Positions 63,144 through 64,000 of a stretch of DNA of 64,000 nt are shown here, one piece after another (the stretch's first letter is position 1; every line of letters begins with the position of its first letter). The position numbers and the translations under genes are program-made. Source of the DNA: Nitrospira sp. (lineage in GTDB: Bacteria; Nitrospirota; Nitrospiria; Nitrospirales; Nitrospiraceae); contig JAFEBL010000001.1 of assembly GCA_018242665.1 (NCBI GenBank), forward strand, positions 62,001-126,000, written 5' to 3'. The notes beneath the pieces are model-generated. The model did no database searches. It was not told where the DNA came from and saw only the letters and a program-made list of their open reading frames with translations.

Positions 63144-63539
63144 TTACCATACGGAACAAAGCACTTCCCCGCCTAATCCAGCCTTCCTGGAATCAGCATC
63201 GGTCATCAGACCTTTGGATGTCGAAATAACAGCCACGCCAATGCCGTTCCGAACCTTCGGCACATCCTCTCTTCCGACATACACCCGTCGCCCAGGCTTA
63301 CTGATTCTTCGCATGCCGGTAATCATCGGGCGCGCTTCGTCAACGTACCGAAGCTGGACAGCGAAAATCGGCAACCCTTTCTCCTGTTGCTCGGCATAGC
63401 CCAGGATGAAGCCTTCTTTTCCCAGAATATTAAGAATCTGCCGTTTCACCTTGGAAACCGGCACCCTGACAACATCTTGGCGACGACGAGCGCCATTCCC
63501 AAGACGCACTAGCAAATCTGCAATGGGATCAGTAATCAT
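63144..63539 (-). CDS. rpsH: 30S ribosomal protein S8
   Basis: The 131-residue protein has MITDPIADLLVRLGNGARRRQDVV, RRISKPGRRVYVGREDVPKV and GIGVAVISTSKGLMTDADSRK, the S8 signature. Confidence 0.97.
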   Translation of the reverse strand: MITDPIADLLVRLGNGARRRQDVVRVPVSKVKRQILNILGKEGFILGYAEQQEKGLPIFAVQLRYVDEARPMITGMRRISKPGRRVYVGREDVPKVRNGIGVAVISTSKGLMTDADSRKAGLGGEVLCSVW

Positions 63540-63587
63540 GCGTTCCTCATATACACCCGCAGGCCAACGCCCACGCCTCCAAGGCGA

Positions 63588-63773
63588 TTACCAACTAGAC
63601 TTACGCACCCCAGGAATCTCGCCCTTGAGGCTTAAAAACCTAAAACAAATACGACACATGCGGAATCGACGCAGGAATCCACGTACACGTCCGCAAATGC
63701 CACATCGGTGATAGTCGCGGCATGCGAACTTTGACTTCACCGCCGCTTTGTTCCTTAACGCTAATCGTGACAC
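63588..63773 (-). CDS. rpsN: 30S ribosomal protein S14, zinc-binding type (uS14, type Z)
   Basis: The protein has 61 residues from the GTG at 63773 ([21 protein letters not shown]). The zinc ligands CGICGR and CRICFR and end [11 protein letters not shown] identify the short type Z form. The open frame continues a little upstream, but length and N-terminus fit this GTG. Confidence 0.93.
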   Translation of the reverse strand: MSRLALRNKAAVKSKFACRDYHRCGICGRVRGFLRRFRMCRICFRFLSLKGEIPGVRKSSW

Positions 63774-63828
63774 GCAATCCCCCTTACTCGCGCCCGGCAT
63801 GCTGGCTGGGCACAGTGTTCAACAATCC

Positions 63829-64000
63829 CTATGCTCGAAACGGCATACCAAGATGTTTCAACAGAGCCTTGCCCTCGTCATTTGTCCGGGCCGTAGTGAC
63901 GATTGTAATATCCATGCCATGAATCGAAGCGACACTGTCGTACTCGATTTCAGGGAAAATCAATTGCTCTTTCAATCCCAGGGTGTAATTTCCACGACCA
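63829..64000 (-). CDS. rplE: 50S ribosomal protein L5, C-terminal part (cut by window edge)
   Basis: The last 56 codons plus stop are present: [48 protein letters not shown]. The gene continues beyond position 64000. It is the expected neighbour of rpsN in the spc operon. Confidence 0.95.
   Translation of the reverse strand, partial: GRGNYTLGLKEQLIFPEIEYDSVASIHGMDITIVTTARTNDEGKALLKHLGMPFRA

Overview
The window looks like a chromosomal segment of a Nitrospira-type nitrite-oxidising bacterium. The evidence is the co-occurrence of AmtB/PII/GlnD/GlnA, cyanase, a siroheme nitrite reductase of NirA type, urease, the UrtABCDE urea transporter with its own porin, a PilMNOPQ machine, and a Gram-negative lpt/rpoN/hpf/rapZ cluster. 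The combination of cynS, nirA and an Amt-type transporter fits a canonical nitrite oxidiser better than a comammox strain. This assignment is inference from gene content; no 16S or nxr gene is present.

Layout. (1) 1-12.5 kb, accessory: a plus-strand operon encodes a secreted protein, a small beta-rich protein, a 1,817-residue multicopper-oxidase lipoprotein and a YVTN beta-propeller protein. It is flanked by a decayed copy of a TIM-barrel-like gene on the left, and by a multicopper-oxidase fragment plus an intact TIM-barrel-like gene on the right. (2) 12.8-25.4 kb, minus strand, nitrogen assimilation: nadE, an outer-membrane protein, amtB, PII, glnD, glnA, cynS, a small winged-helix protein, nirA and a CBS protein. 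(3) 26.4-31.6 kb: urease ureABCFGD without ureE. (4) 31.8-33 kb: small lipoproteins. (5) 33.1-40.5 kb: porin-urtABCDE. (6) 40.6-44 kb: a lipoprotein, a GAF-GAF-ANTAR regulator and aroB. (7) 44.2-49.4 kb: pilMNOPQ with a MerR-like gene in front. (8) 49.5-54.5 kb: rapZ, hpf, rpoN, lptB, lptA, lptC. (9) 54.6-64 kb: the spc/alpha ribosomal operon from rplE (cut by the window edge) to rplQ, with secY, adk, map, infA and rpoA.

Main discovery. Four leaders ahead of nitrogen-acquisition genes (cynS-nirA, nadE, the OMP-amtB-PII-glnD-glnA block, and porin-urtABCDE) contain RNA hairpins with six-base loops of pattern AANGRM, so A1 and G4 are invariant. That is the signature of ANTAR-protein target RNAs. 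In three leaders the downstream hairpin shares its 3' arm with an intrinsic terminator, and each of these has a good sigma-70 promoter immediately upstream. An ANTAR-domain protein (41548-42807) is encoded just beyond the urt locus. Together these suggest a transcription-antitermination regulon that controls urea, cyanate, nitrite and ammonium use by releasing terminators. To my knowledge such a regulon has not been described for this group.

Other notable points are a large multicopper oxidase with copper motifs arranged as in big bacterial Mn(II)-oxidase-type enzymes, a family of long inverted-repeat intergenic elements, and two paralogous lipoproteins that are each divergent from an ANTAR-type leader. 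No tRNA, rRNA, CRISPR array or insertion sequence was seen.
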